From: Crocodylus rhombifer
Lineage: Eukaryota; Chordata; Crocodylia; Crocodylidae
Assembly: GCA_038503035.1 (NCBI GenBank)
Contig: JAVSML010001156.1
Span: forward strand, 248,001 to 312,000
Length of the DNA stretch: 64,000 nt
Reading direction: 5' to 3'
The notes below the pieces were generated by a model, which was not told where the DNA came from, searched no databases, and saw nothing but the letters and a program-made list of their open reading frames with translations. Below, one piece after another: positions 55,111 to 64,000 of this stretch (position 1 is the first letter of the stretch; the number at the start of each line of letters is the position of its first letter). Position numbers and translations under genes: made by a program.

Positions 55111-57070
55111 TCTTTAGAGTGCATGAGCCAGAGATGGGTCACATGCAGGACACAATCACTTGGGAATTTACTGTACTAATCTCTAGGGTTACCCAAAGCC
55201 CCTGTCAGACTGGAGAGAAAAAAAATAACTCAGCACTCAGAACAGTTATCTGTGAGAGCCCTGGGACTCCTTAGATCTTCCCTGTTGATATGTCCCTAAA
55301 ACTGTGTCAAGACTGTTTTCATAGAACATTATAAAGAGTTTCTACTATATCTCAAATCCAGAGCGCACAGAAATTAAGCAAAAAGACAAATTTTAAAATG
55401 CACCCTTGGACTTCAGCCCACTCTTGAAGAATCCCAACCCTCTGACCTCTAACATACATGCTCAGTTATCAGGTTAGTTTTAATAAACTCACAGATCACT
55501 CTTTTAATTAGCTCACTAAGATGACTATGGAACACATCTCATTATACTCATATATACCATTGGGATTGTCTCTTGGGTAAAATGTATGAACCATGTTAAT
55601 TTCCTTCTAATATTTATATTGCCTACAGCTTTGTAATGAAGCATATCAGATCAAATATTAAAAGACCTAGAAACCTTATTGTAGAGAAATTAAGCAATTT
55701 CAAGGTCAGATGTTATTTGTTTTATGGAAGGAATCTCGAAGTGCGGTGAAATCTAGAATAATTACAATGAAAGTTCTGATCTTGCTAGAAAAAAAACAAA
55801 GTATCTATAATTAAACTAGTTCAGGCTGATGAATGCTTTTTCTTTCTGCAGGCAGTTCTTTAAGCCAATATCTGGGTAATACCAAACTACTGTACAGAAA
55901 ACATGTCAGATGCTTTAGATTAGAGATTATTTTTAGTCATTCCTTTGTTCTCTTGTTATACATATAATTTCAAGGCAACTGATTTGCCAGTTGCAACAAG
56001 GACTGCCTAAATATTCTTCAGTACCACAGGAGGAAAGCCAAGTAGTGAAAACCACTACAGCACAGTACAACCTTTTCCTCAGGAGAGCTACTAAATGCTG
56101 TTCTTATAGCAGTAGCACCTGGCTCTGTATCAGACATTACAAAACACTTGCATTTTCAGCCATTCAGATGATTCAGGTTTTGTCATGTATAGGCTGTTTC
56201 TGAGATCTTTATGGCAGATCCAAGCCTTGAAATCCAATACAGAACATGATGCATGTAGTCTAACAAAGGAAGTGGAGACTGTTATTCATTATGAATAGCA
56301 GCCCACCACAAGAATACTCTGAACTACAATCAAGGAGAGTCCCCCTCAAGGTTTCATTTCCCTGCTTTTTTTAGACTTAACATTGTTCAGAAGCCTATTG
56401 TTTCTCCTCAATTCTGCCTGATGGGCAGAATCAAGAAATGCAAGAAGGTCTAGCAGCAAGGTTTCAGAATCCCCAGAAGAGTAGGAGTGGCTGCTTTTTA
56501 GGTGCTCCCCCTCTTAAAGAGGTCATACATCTACTAGCAGATAATCAGAGTCTGAAGCATCTTTTTTTTTTTCAGCAGGGACAGGAAGTAATTGTCCTAG
56601 GTGGGACACAGTCTTTGGGACTCTGCAGATTTTCATTCAGCAAAGTATCTACAAGTCATTGCTTGTCAGACCATGTGTCACCTGGACCCTCTATCATACG
56701 AGAAAGCAGTGCACAAGATAGGACAGAGAGGACTGAGCTAAGAATTTACAAGACTCAGAGAGCTACATGAAGAAGTCAGATTTCCTCCCAGGAGCTCATC
56801 CCTTCAGAAATTCCATGACGATTTCTGAACACATGGGTGGGTACTATGTGGCCTTACATATTTCAAAAAATGAAATAGCCTGAAATAGTCACTTGTCACA
56901 TTTTCATCAGGTATGTAATAGTGGGGTACTATTAAAGTCAGTAGATACAAGCTGAGTTTGCAATGTGTCTCGGAACCCTGAGACACATCTTTAGAGAGCC
57001 ATTCAACTCTTACTTCACCACGTATTTTCATAGGCCACCTACTATGTGTCTATGATCTATCATAACAAAT
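55111..57070. other. No gene seen
   Basis: 2 kb of AT-rich DNA. Frames at 55991-56203 and 56438-56770 have no domains. Confidence 0.5.
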
Positions 57071-57865
57071 TGTAACAGGTTGGCCTTTTAGGGTCGGGTC
57101 TCAGTGCTGGCCACCCACCTGTTCAGGACTAAACTGCCGCCTCGCTCTCCTGCCATGCCTTGATGAAGAATAATATGACTGTTTTTCTAAGGTGAGAGGC
57201 TGCCCATTGCTCACCCTCCTGTGAGGCTCAGGTGGCTTACACTGTGCCTGGCCCCCTGCACTGGGGTCTCTCACCTGGTAAGGCTCAGGTGGCTAACGCC
57301 ATGCCTGACCCCTACTACTGGAGACTCTCACCCACTGGGCTCAGGTGGCTGACGGCATGCCTGGCCCTACTACACTAGACTCAGGTGTCACCCTCTGGGC
57401 TTGCCTGGCCCAGGTCTCTTCCCTTCTCAATAACCCACCCATAGGCAGGGGCTAGGGTTTTCAGGAGACCCTCCTTACCTTTCACCAGGGAGGTAACTGG
57501 CCTGGCATTTCCTGGGGACTCCCCCACCACAGGGAGTCCCACCAGGCCACCCTTCCCAGTAGGGTGCAATTTCAGATCATGCCCACGACCAGGAACCTCC
57601 AAACCATCCCCATAGCTCCTGCCCTTACCTCCAAGATGTTCCAGGAACAGCTCAGCCTGATGTTGCCTCTTTACCTGCTCAGCTCAAACTGATGCTCTCT
57701 CTCTAAGGTCCTGGGTTAAAATGGAGGTTGTTACACCCCCTCAGCCAATCCCAGGGTCCTCTTAGGGTCATGTGCTAGCCTTAATGAGGCTAGCACCCAC
57801 CTGCCAGCTGCTCCACTGCCAACTAAAAACCTTAAAGTGGCAGGTTCTGCAGGTGCCCTGTCACA
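57071..57865 (+). mobile_element. LTR-like solo element (TGTAACAGG...CCTGTCACA)
   Basis: 795-bp block with inverted short termini TGTAACAGG and CCTGTCACA, flanked by CAAAT and CAGAT (4 of 5 match). It contains about four tandem units of about 50-55 bp (GGCTCAGGTGGCT.AC..CATGCC at 57230, 57282 and 57337, plus a degenerate one near 57370). Shares ordered blocks with 21264-22682. Most simply a solo LTR of an endogenous retroelement; no coding region attached. Confidence 0.6.
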
Positions 57866-58966
57866 CAGATATACTTCTCTGAACTAATGATGCTCAAATG
57901 TCTATGCACAGCAAGACAGAACTGAATAATAATAGATTAATCATCTTTTACACTACAAAGAAGGAAGCAGAATGCATTTCAGGCTTTTAATACAGTTCTA
58001 TAAAACCTCAGGTTTTGAAGGTGATACCTCTGCTTATTTCCAGATAACATGCCAGCTGTTCAGTTTATAAAGGTGAACTCTTGAGTGTATTTTCATGGTT
58101 CCCACCTAGGAACTGTCTTTGAAAGATCATTGGGTTCACATGAAATTAATTCAAGATATTAAAAACAAATCTGGTCTCCCATTATCCTCAAGAGAATAAG
58201 ACATTGTGTCAAATTTTTGTTTTCAGGCAAATATTTTAAGCAAAACAAATAAATGAGATTATGCTGAATGGGCAAGATGTGTCCACAAAGTGGATATTTT
58301 ATAGAATTACAGATGCTTTCATATCTCAAAAATCCCTTTATTTAGAGCCTGTGATTTGATTATATAGCTTATTAACTTCTGATTAACTAGAATCCAATAA
58401 TTCCTCATAAAACAACAAACTCATGAAAGCATGTCACTAAAAGAAACATTATAACTGTGGAGGGGTGGGAAGCATAATTTTCCATAAAATAAACAAAAGG
58501 AATTTAATTCAAAACAATGTGTCAAAATCATGTATGCTTTAGGTGGTCCTTAATAATTAACTATGCAAAGCCTCTGTGCATGAGTTTAGTTTTCTATTGC
58601 AAGGCACAGTGTCATAGAGGAAACTTCAAAAGCTAAACCCTGAGCCCCCCCATACCTATGTTATAGTCTAGACTGATGGCTCTTCCAGGGCTACACAGGA
58701 GGTGGGGTGGGGGAGGGGGAGGGGAAGGGAGGGAAGGGGGTGCTATGAAAGCAATGGTTCCAGTCTTAGCTTTACAAGAGTCCCCCACAACTGCAGTTCC
58801 TGTCCTCTCACTCAGAAAGTGGTGTGGAGAGGGAAAGAGCTACAGTTTTCTCCTTTCTGCCTTCTTGCTAGTTCAAAGATCCAGTCTTGAACTCAGAAGA
58901 GAGTAATCTCAAGGCACCCTTTGCCCATATACATTTAGAGACCCCAGGAGAAATTAAGCTCACTGT
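57866..58966. other. No gene seen; G-quadruplex candidate at 58700-58741
   Basis: AT-rich DNA, with an exceptional G-rich stretch at 58700-58741 (+) made of runs of three to five G separated by single T or A bases (GGGG.GGGGGAGGGGGAGGGG). Confidence 0.55.
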
Positions 58967-59446
58967 GGGCACATCTACACATGCAATTATGGCACATGAA
59001 TAAACTGCAGAGCTTATTGCTCCAGACTTTATTACTCCTGGGTACACCATCTGAATGTGAGCCCAGGAGCAATTAACTCCAGAGTAATAAGCTCCGCAGT
59101 TCATTCAAGTGTAGCATGTGGAGCTGAGTTGGAGCACCCCCCCAGCTGGCAGGGGGTCCTAGAGGTCAGCTTTCCAGCCCAGGGCTGCTCCCCCTGGCTC
59201 AATATCCTGTGGAGGGACTGCCTGGGGCATGAGGGGGCTCACCATGGAGCTATCTGGTGAGTAGAAGTAGCCCCTGCACTGAAGCACTTTTGTTCCCCAG
59301 CCAGCCCCATCAGCGTCTACATGTGCGCTGCTGCAGAGGTCTTTAATCTACTACAGCCTAATAAGGGCACATGTGTAGATGCCGAGATGTTTACTGTACA
59401 GTTAATCAATCAACTGTACAGTAAACATCTCATATAGATGTGCCTC
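58967..59446. mobile_element. Composite palindromic DNA element (GGGCACATCTACAC)
   Basis: Outer ends GGGCACATCTACACATG and, inverted, GAGGCACATCTATATG. The left half (58990-59110) is itself palindromic (ACATGAATAAACTGCAGAGC / GCTCCGCAGTTCATTCAAGT). The right end is an 80-bp palindrome with the hairpin at 59384-59431. The centre (59115-59340) is GC-rich. Related by termini to 24758-24950. Noncoding. Confidence 0.65.
59384..59431. repeat. Perfect 20-bp hairpin with 8-nt loop
   Basis: GAGATGTTTACTGTACAGTT (59384-59403) is the exact inverse of 59412-59431; the loop is AATCAATC. The stem itself contains the palindrome ACTGTACAGT. It sits at the right end of the element 58967-59446. Confidence 0.95.
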
Positions 59447-60818
59447 CTGTGTAGAAATATCCAATGCTTCTTCTATGGCTGAGTGGCTCTGCACCACCCA
59501 CTGCTCAGGGCTATGGCATAAACACTGTAAGCTAGCCTTCTAGAGGCCTCCAGATGCTCATGAAGGACCCTTTACGGTTATATGTGGGTGTTTTTTAACA
59601 GTATTATTTATATCAGTTACTGCGGTTAAAAAAAATCAACATCCTTTCATGGGTGACTTATGGGCAAGGTTTTGAGATGAAGATGCTGAATTAAAGCCAT
59701 ACCCATAAAAGATACTTTTCCCTATTCAAATGGAACAGATGAAAATTTTCCTTAAAACAGCTCATTATTCCTATCAAGGTAACATTTTTATTCAAAACAT
59801 GTGTGGGTTCTTGAGTCCTGATTGAACCTGACATTCTCAACCTACAGCAACTGTATTACGCATGGCATGCATTTGTATTTACGTGTACATAGCGGGTAAG
59901 GGAAGGAAGGAATGAAATTCTTCTGGTAAGATAGGATACTGCCCCAAACAGTAGATCCCAAATCATTTCTCAGTCCTTCCATCTGTACATAGTTTTGGTA
60001 AGAACATAGTCATATTCAGTAGAACTTTTTCAGCAGTAAATCTGAAGAACTTACCAGTTACCTCTCCAAAAGAATATTTGTAGAGAAGAATGGTCATAAC
60101 ATCTGCACTTTCCAACCAAATAGAACAGGAATCTCTTTTTATTTATCAACACCATTATTGTTTTCTCTGGTCATACCAATATTGCCTGCAGTAAAAATGA
60201 AATAAAATAGGTAAAAAATTGTCCAGCTTGGACAACTGTAACACAACACCGCAGGGTATGCATGTATTTCTGAATAATTGCAACGATCTGTATCTGGCAT
60301 AGAAGTATACCATTTAAGGGCCCTTGCATAGAACAGTTTAGGATTATGCTTTTCATCCTTCAGAAATTTAAACTGTTGTCAGCTTTTTCAGCCTGACAAG
60401 GAACAAAAAATGTCAAGCTATGCCCATTCTACCCCATTTAAATTGAAATATGGACCTTCTTCAGACTTCAAAGTAATTCTCTTCAGGTGATAATGATGGA
60501 TTAATACTGGAAGAAAATACCATAGCAGCCTGTTAGGTTACTTTTTCAACTGAGTTGGACACACCAAATTTTTCATCCATCTGTTCACTGAAGACAGCTG
60601 CGAAATGATGACTGTGAGCATGCTACAGGGTTCAAAAGTAAATATCCACTGATGAACACATTAACACAAAAGAAGAAAATTTCTTTCAACTTTTGTTATA
60701 AATTAGGCTCCTGCTCCCACTTAAATATATATAGATTAAAGCAATCAAAGTTTACAAATTCAAAGAAATTGACCCTTTACGGTTAAGTTATATCATCAAA
60801 CAAATGCATTTTATAAGG
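59447..60818. other. No gene seen
   Basis: AT-rich DNA with no recognised repeats. Confidence 0.5.
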
Positions 60819-61099
60819 CAGGGCTGTCAAAGATATGGTCCATGGGCCAGATGAGGCCTGGGGTGCTAGTTGTGGGTCTCAGAATTGACCCACATGCTGC
60901 ACAAGGTGCCCACACTGGGCTAGGCCAGGACATATGCTGCATGCAGCATCTGCACTGGGTCAGACCACAACACACAGAGCATGCACTGCCTGGGCTGGGC
61001 TGCGACATGAACGGGATCCAGCATGTGGGGTTGGTGTGTGGCCCTAATCTACATGAGCCAGCCCCATGGACCAGCCATGCACCATTCATCCAGCCTCTC
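60819..61099. mobile_element. Short hAT element with perfect 8-bp TSD
   Basis: Starts CAGGGCTGTCAAAGATATGG, then CCATGGGCCAGATGAGGCC, the standard beginning of this amniote hAT type. It is flanked by TTATAAGG at 60811-60818 and 61100-61107 (identical). The right terminus (CCAGCCTCTC) is a poor match to the left, so one end has changed. 281 bp, noncoding. Confidence 0.85.
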
Positions 61100-61107
61100 T
61101 TATAAGG

Positions 61108-62830
61108 CAATTCTGTTTCTTAGAAGATTAATACAACGCCCTTCAAACTTCAGAAGTCATATTCAAGTGTGGTTTAGATTGAAGTGATTTAACGTTATTC
61201 CAACATCCAACAACATGAATATATGCTTTCAATGGATGAAGCTGGAATCGGGTGTTCTGCATTGCTAAGCCTCTTAGAGCAAGCTTTTTGGACTCTGAGC
61301 TGTTCAGTACCCCAATGGGACAGAATAATCTCTGAACTCTGGGGCTGACTTCTATTTAGCTTTCTCAAGTGTCTGCTGTTCATCTGGGCAGCCCTCAGAC
61401 AAAGACAACAATTTACCAAAATCAATAACAAGCAATTTGAGATAATGGTGAATCACAGAGAACTCTAGCTCCACAGGGATACAGAGATGATATCTGTACC
61501 TTCTGCCTCATAAAACTGTTCCCTAAGGTTGTTGTGCCTTAATGCTACCTTATGGCACTATCTAGCCCAACTCTCTAATTATAAGCAACCTCTGGGGGAA
61601 TGGTTTTTATGTATGGTATAAGCCCCAAATCATTAAAAACAATTAGGACTTCGCACAATATGTGGCATTTGCCATACTTCCCCAAAGTGACATCTATAAA
61701 CAGTATATTTGGTAGGGACTAGTAACAAAATACGATCTATCTTTTGCATATACATTGCAATATAATCCGGAGGTGAAAAGAACAGAAACTCAAGTCAATA
61801 GTGAAATCCTTCATAATGTGGTTAGCTATAAGTAATAAAGTAGGAACAATAGGGTTTTTCTTTAAAATTAACGGGAACAGTTACTCAGCTTTTCCACTTC
61901 AAAGAACAGAGAGAAAAGACTTTTGTTACTCTGAGCAATGGAATGGACAGGAAATGGAACTCTGTGGATCACTCAGGCAGTAAGCCTATGAACCTGAGAT
62001 TTTTTCAGAGAGAAAAAAAGTTCAAGAAAAATAGATGTAATTCAGTAACTCCTATGTATACAAAAAAAGTAGATTCTTCTCTTTCCCCTCCCCAGCATTA
62101 TTAAAAAATATATAGGAACAGGTGCACAGAAAGTAAATCTACAATGTATTTAGTCTTAAACAGAGTTCATTTATAAACGTTATTGTTAAGTGTGGGGGAA
62201 TGACATTTCATTCATCCCATGAGTTATTTCATATTCAGTTTTGTTAAAGACAGAACTGTTCAGATTTATATATTAACAGATGTAGCAATAATAGCTTAAT
62301 CCCTACTGCTTCTACTGGTGGGTTCCTACTGTTAATTTTTCTTGAGTACCAAAATGACCTCCTGGACATTTATGAAAATATTAATAAAACTATTACTTAC
62401 TCTCCAATAAAGGTGGACTTTCTAGATGATGCAGTGTGGACTTCATTGTAAGTCCACCCTAAACCTCATGACTGCCAGGCCAGATTTTTTTGGTTAGCAG
62501 TATCTGTCAGGGCTGCACATGTTCCTTGTACTTCTTTGTGTTAGTATACAAAAGCCTAAAGGATGAAATTGGATAAACCCTTCAATCTGTTCCCTCACAG
62601 TCTGAAGTCAATTTTGCTGAAAAATCTGAAAAATGAGGAAAGATCATTAAATCCATAATGACTACATCTTGAAGAAGCACAGGTACATATCCTTTCTTGT
62701 TCAAATAGTGACTGGGCAGGAATGTCTTCCCCAGATAGTGGAAGTGAGGAGTTTCAGCTGTATTAGTCAAACAAATATTGAAGTATGGCTATTCTGAACT
62801 TAGTATCCAAATTATTTCCTTGTCAAGTGC
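61108..62830. other. No gene seen
   Basis: AT-rich DNA. The minus frame at 62770-62582 could be part of the retroelement to the right but is not recognisable. Confidence 0.5.
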
Positions 62831-62833
62831 TTA

Positions 62834-63545
62834 ACGTTTAAGCAAAGAGGGTTGCTCCATAGATAGCTTGCATATCACAGGCATCAGCATGTTTTTAAGG
62901 CAGGCAGATGCTGTCACTATTGCCTTGATGGAGTGTGACTCAACATTTAGAATCCCCAGCCAACTGATGGCATGTAGAAATGCGTTGCAATATCTACTTT
63001 GAGACTTTCTGCAATGAGAAAGAGTGGCTTTTTGATGTATGGCCATAAAAATGCTGGAAAGAACCAAAAAACCTTGGTCCTTTTAAGGCAATATAACAAG
63101 GCTCAGGAAACACCTGAAGCACACAGTTGTTGGAGTGCAACATTGGAAAGAAAGACTGTTTTGATGACAAGATAGTATACCAAGCACTCTGAGGATCCAT
63201 AAGCTTTAGGATAATGTTGAGGTCCCATGTGGAAGTCAGGCCCTTGACTGGAGGGTCAACATGAAAAAGGCCTTTTTGGTATTTTGATACTGTAGGATGT
63301 AAGAAAAAAGACTGTGACCTCACTGAAGTATAACATGCTGAAACTGTAGAAAGATGAATCTTAGGGGAGTTAAATGCTGATTCAGTATACACAGTTTCAG
63401 GGTATTATATACTCCAAATTCTTTGGTAATGCAGCCTCTACTGGGTTAATATTATGCTGAGTTGCCCATTGAAGAATCTTGTTCCATTCAAAGAAAATTA
63501 TCTGGAGTAAAGTTTCTTGCTTTTTAAGAAATTCCTCCACTCATA
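62834..63545 (-). pseudogene. DIRS-type retrotransposon tyrosine recombinase, decayed
   Basis: The minus strand reads, in shifting frames, ILQWATQHNINPVEAALP (about 63480-63425), then KIHLSTVSACYTSVRSQSFF with HPTVSKYQKGLFHVDPPVKG and WDLNIILKLM (63365-63180), and finally HSIKAIVTASACL with VICKLSMEQPS (about 62935-62850). These match in order the N-terminal core-binding region and the C-terminal HxxR region of DIRS1-like tyrosine recombinases (from memory of the family). The middle catalytic part is missing or scrambled, frames shift, and the catalytic HxxR reads H-S-I-K (His 62933-62935, Lys 62924-62926). Inactive relic. Confidence 0.65.
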
Positions 63546-64000
63546 GAAAAGTAGAAGAAGGAATCACTAATTTGGTCCTCTGTATTTTCAGGTAATCATT
63601 TACCCAAATAATCCCCCAAATCTCCACTTCAGACTCTCACACACAACTGCAAGGGACAATACCCTAGAACATGCCATGTGGGAGCCTAAGGAACTACCAG
63701 TGCCCTGACACTGTAATGCTCTGCTATTACAAAAAAGTAGTTGTAAGAAGTAGTGTTTGTCATTAATGCTTTGCCAGTCAATATCCCAGCTATCAAGTAC
63801 AATGATGATAGCATTTGACTGTGGACGTAGACCTAGGATGGATTTCTGCAGCAAGTGCTCTTGATTCTTTACCCCATTTCTGTTCAAATTGTCCAGTACA
63901 TAACTGTTGAGTCTTAGATGATGATGGGGTCACCCATCTTGAGGACACCATTACCATATCATGATGATAAGTAAAGCAAGCATGATTGAGCACCTCCTTA
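63546..64000 (-). other. Possible upstream part of the DIRS-type relic
   Basis: A 95-codon minus frame (63887-63600) precedes the recombinase in the expected direction. I cannot match it to RT, RNase H or any other domain, so it may be retroelement-derived or unrelated. Confidence 0.25.

Noticed and set aside
1..64000. CRISPR arrays, operons, rRNA or functional tRNA genes
   Set aside because: None seen. The tandem arrays are minisatellites without regular unique spacers, and the tRNA-like boxes belong to decayed SINEs.

Overview
This window is vertebrate nuclear DNA, almost certainly from a sauropsid and most likely a crocodilian. The reasons are several diverged CR1 LINE fragments with the typical CR1 3' tail, an abundance of short palindromic DNA transposons and hAT-type elements, a DIRS-type tyrosine-recombinase retrotransposon remnant, and strong local swings in GC content. 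The species call is inference; turtle is the main alternative. There are no bacterial features, and nearly all open frames are chance ORFs or transposon remnants.

The only gene recognised with confidence is PKDCC (VLK, the secreted tyrosine kinase). Its first coding exon lies on the minus strand at 1301-1858, ending in a consensus splice donor, with a CpG-rich promoter at about 1859-2215 and a 9-codon upstream ORF in the likely 5'UTR. The left edge (1-1300) is the start of PKDCC intron 1 and carries a G-rich minisatellite of about 13 units. Everything to the right is upstream of the gene. In mammals the region upstream of PKDCC is the long gene desert towards SLC8A1, and this window fits that.

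Region by region: 2.2-2.8 kb is CA/TA low-complexity DNA. 2.9-3.6 kb is unique sequence that could be promoter-proximal conserved noncoding DNA. 3.8-7.6 kb holds small palindromic elements. 9.6-16.6 kb holds SINE, CR1 and hAT debris and a nested pair, a hAT-like MITE inside a pogo/Tigger-like MITE. 21.2-24.0 kb is a 2.8 kb non-autonomous hAT element with an 8-bp target duplication; it encloses an LTR-like GC-rich block that recurs alone at 57.1-57.9 kb. 25.7-28.3 kb is a GC-rich repeat-like block. 28.7-33.6 kb holds three CR1 copies. 34.97 kb is a 10-N assembly gap beside a possible unrecognised coding exon. 38.5-50.3 kb holds further DNA transposons, including two members of one family with subterminal AAACCGGTTT-type motifs. 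54.6-61.1 kb holds more hAT and palindromic elements. 62.8-63.6 kb is a decayed DIRS recombinase.

I found no new multi-gene system. The items most worth following are the candidate exon beside the gap, the hAT elements that carry shared GC-rich cargo, the subterminal-motif transposon family, and the long perfect hairpins with 8-nt loops.
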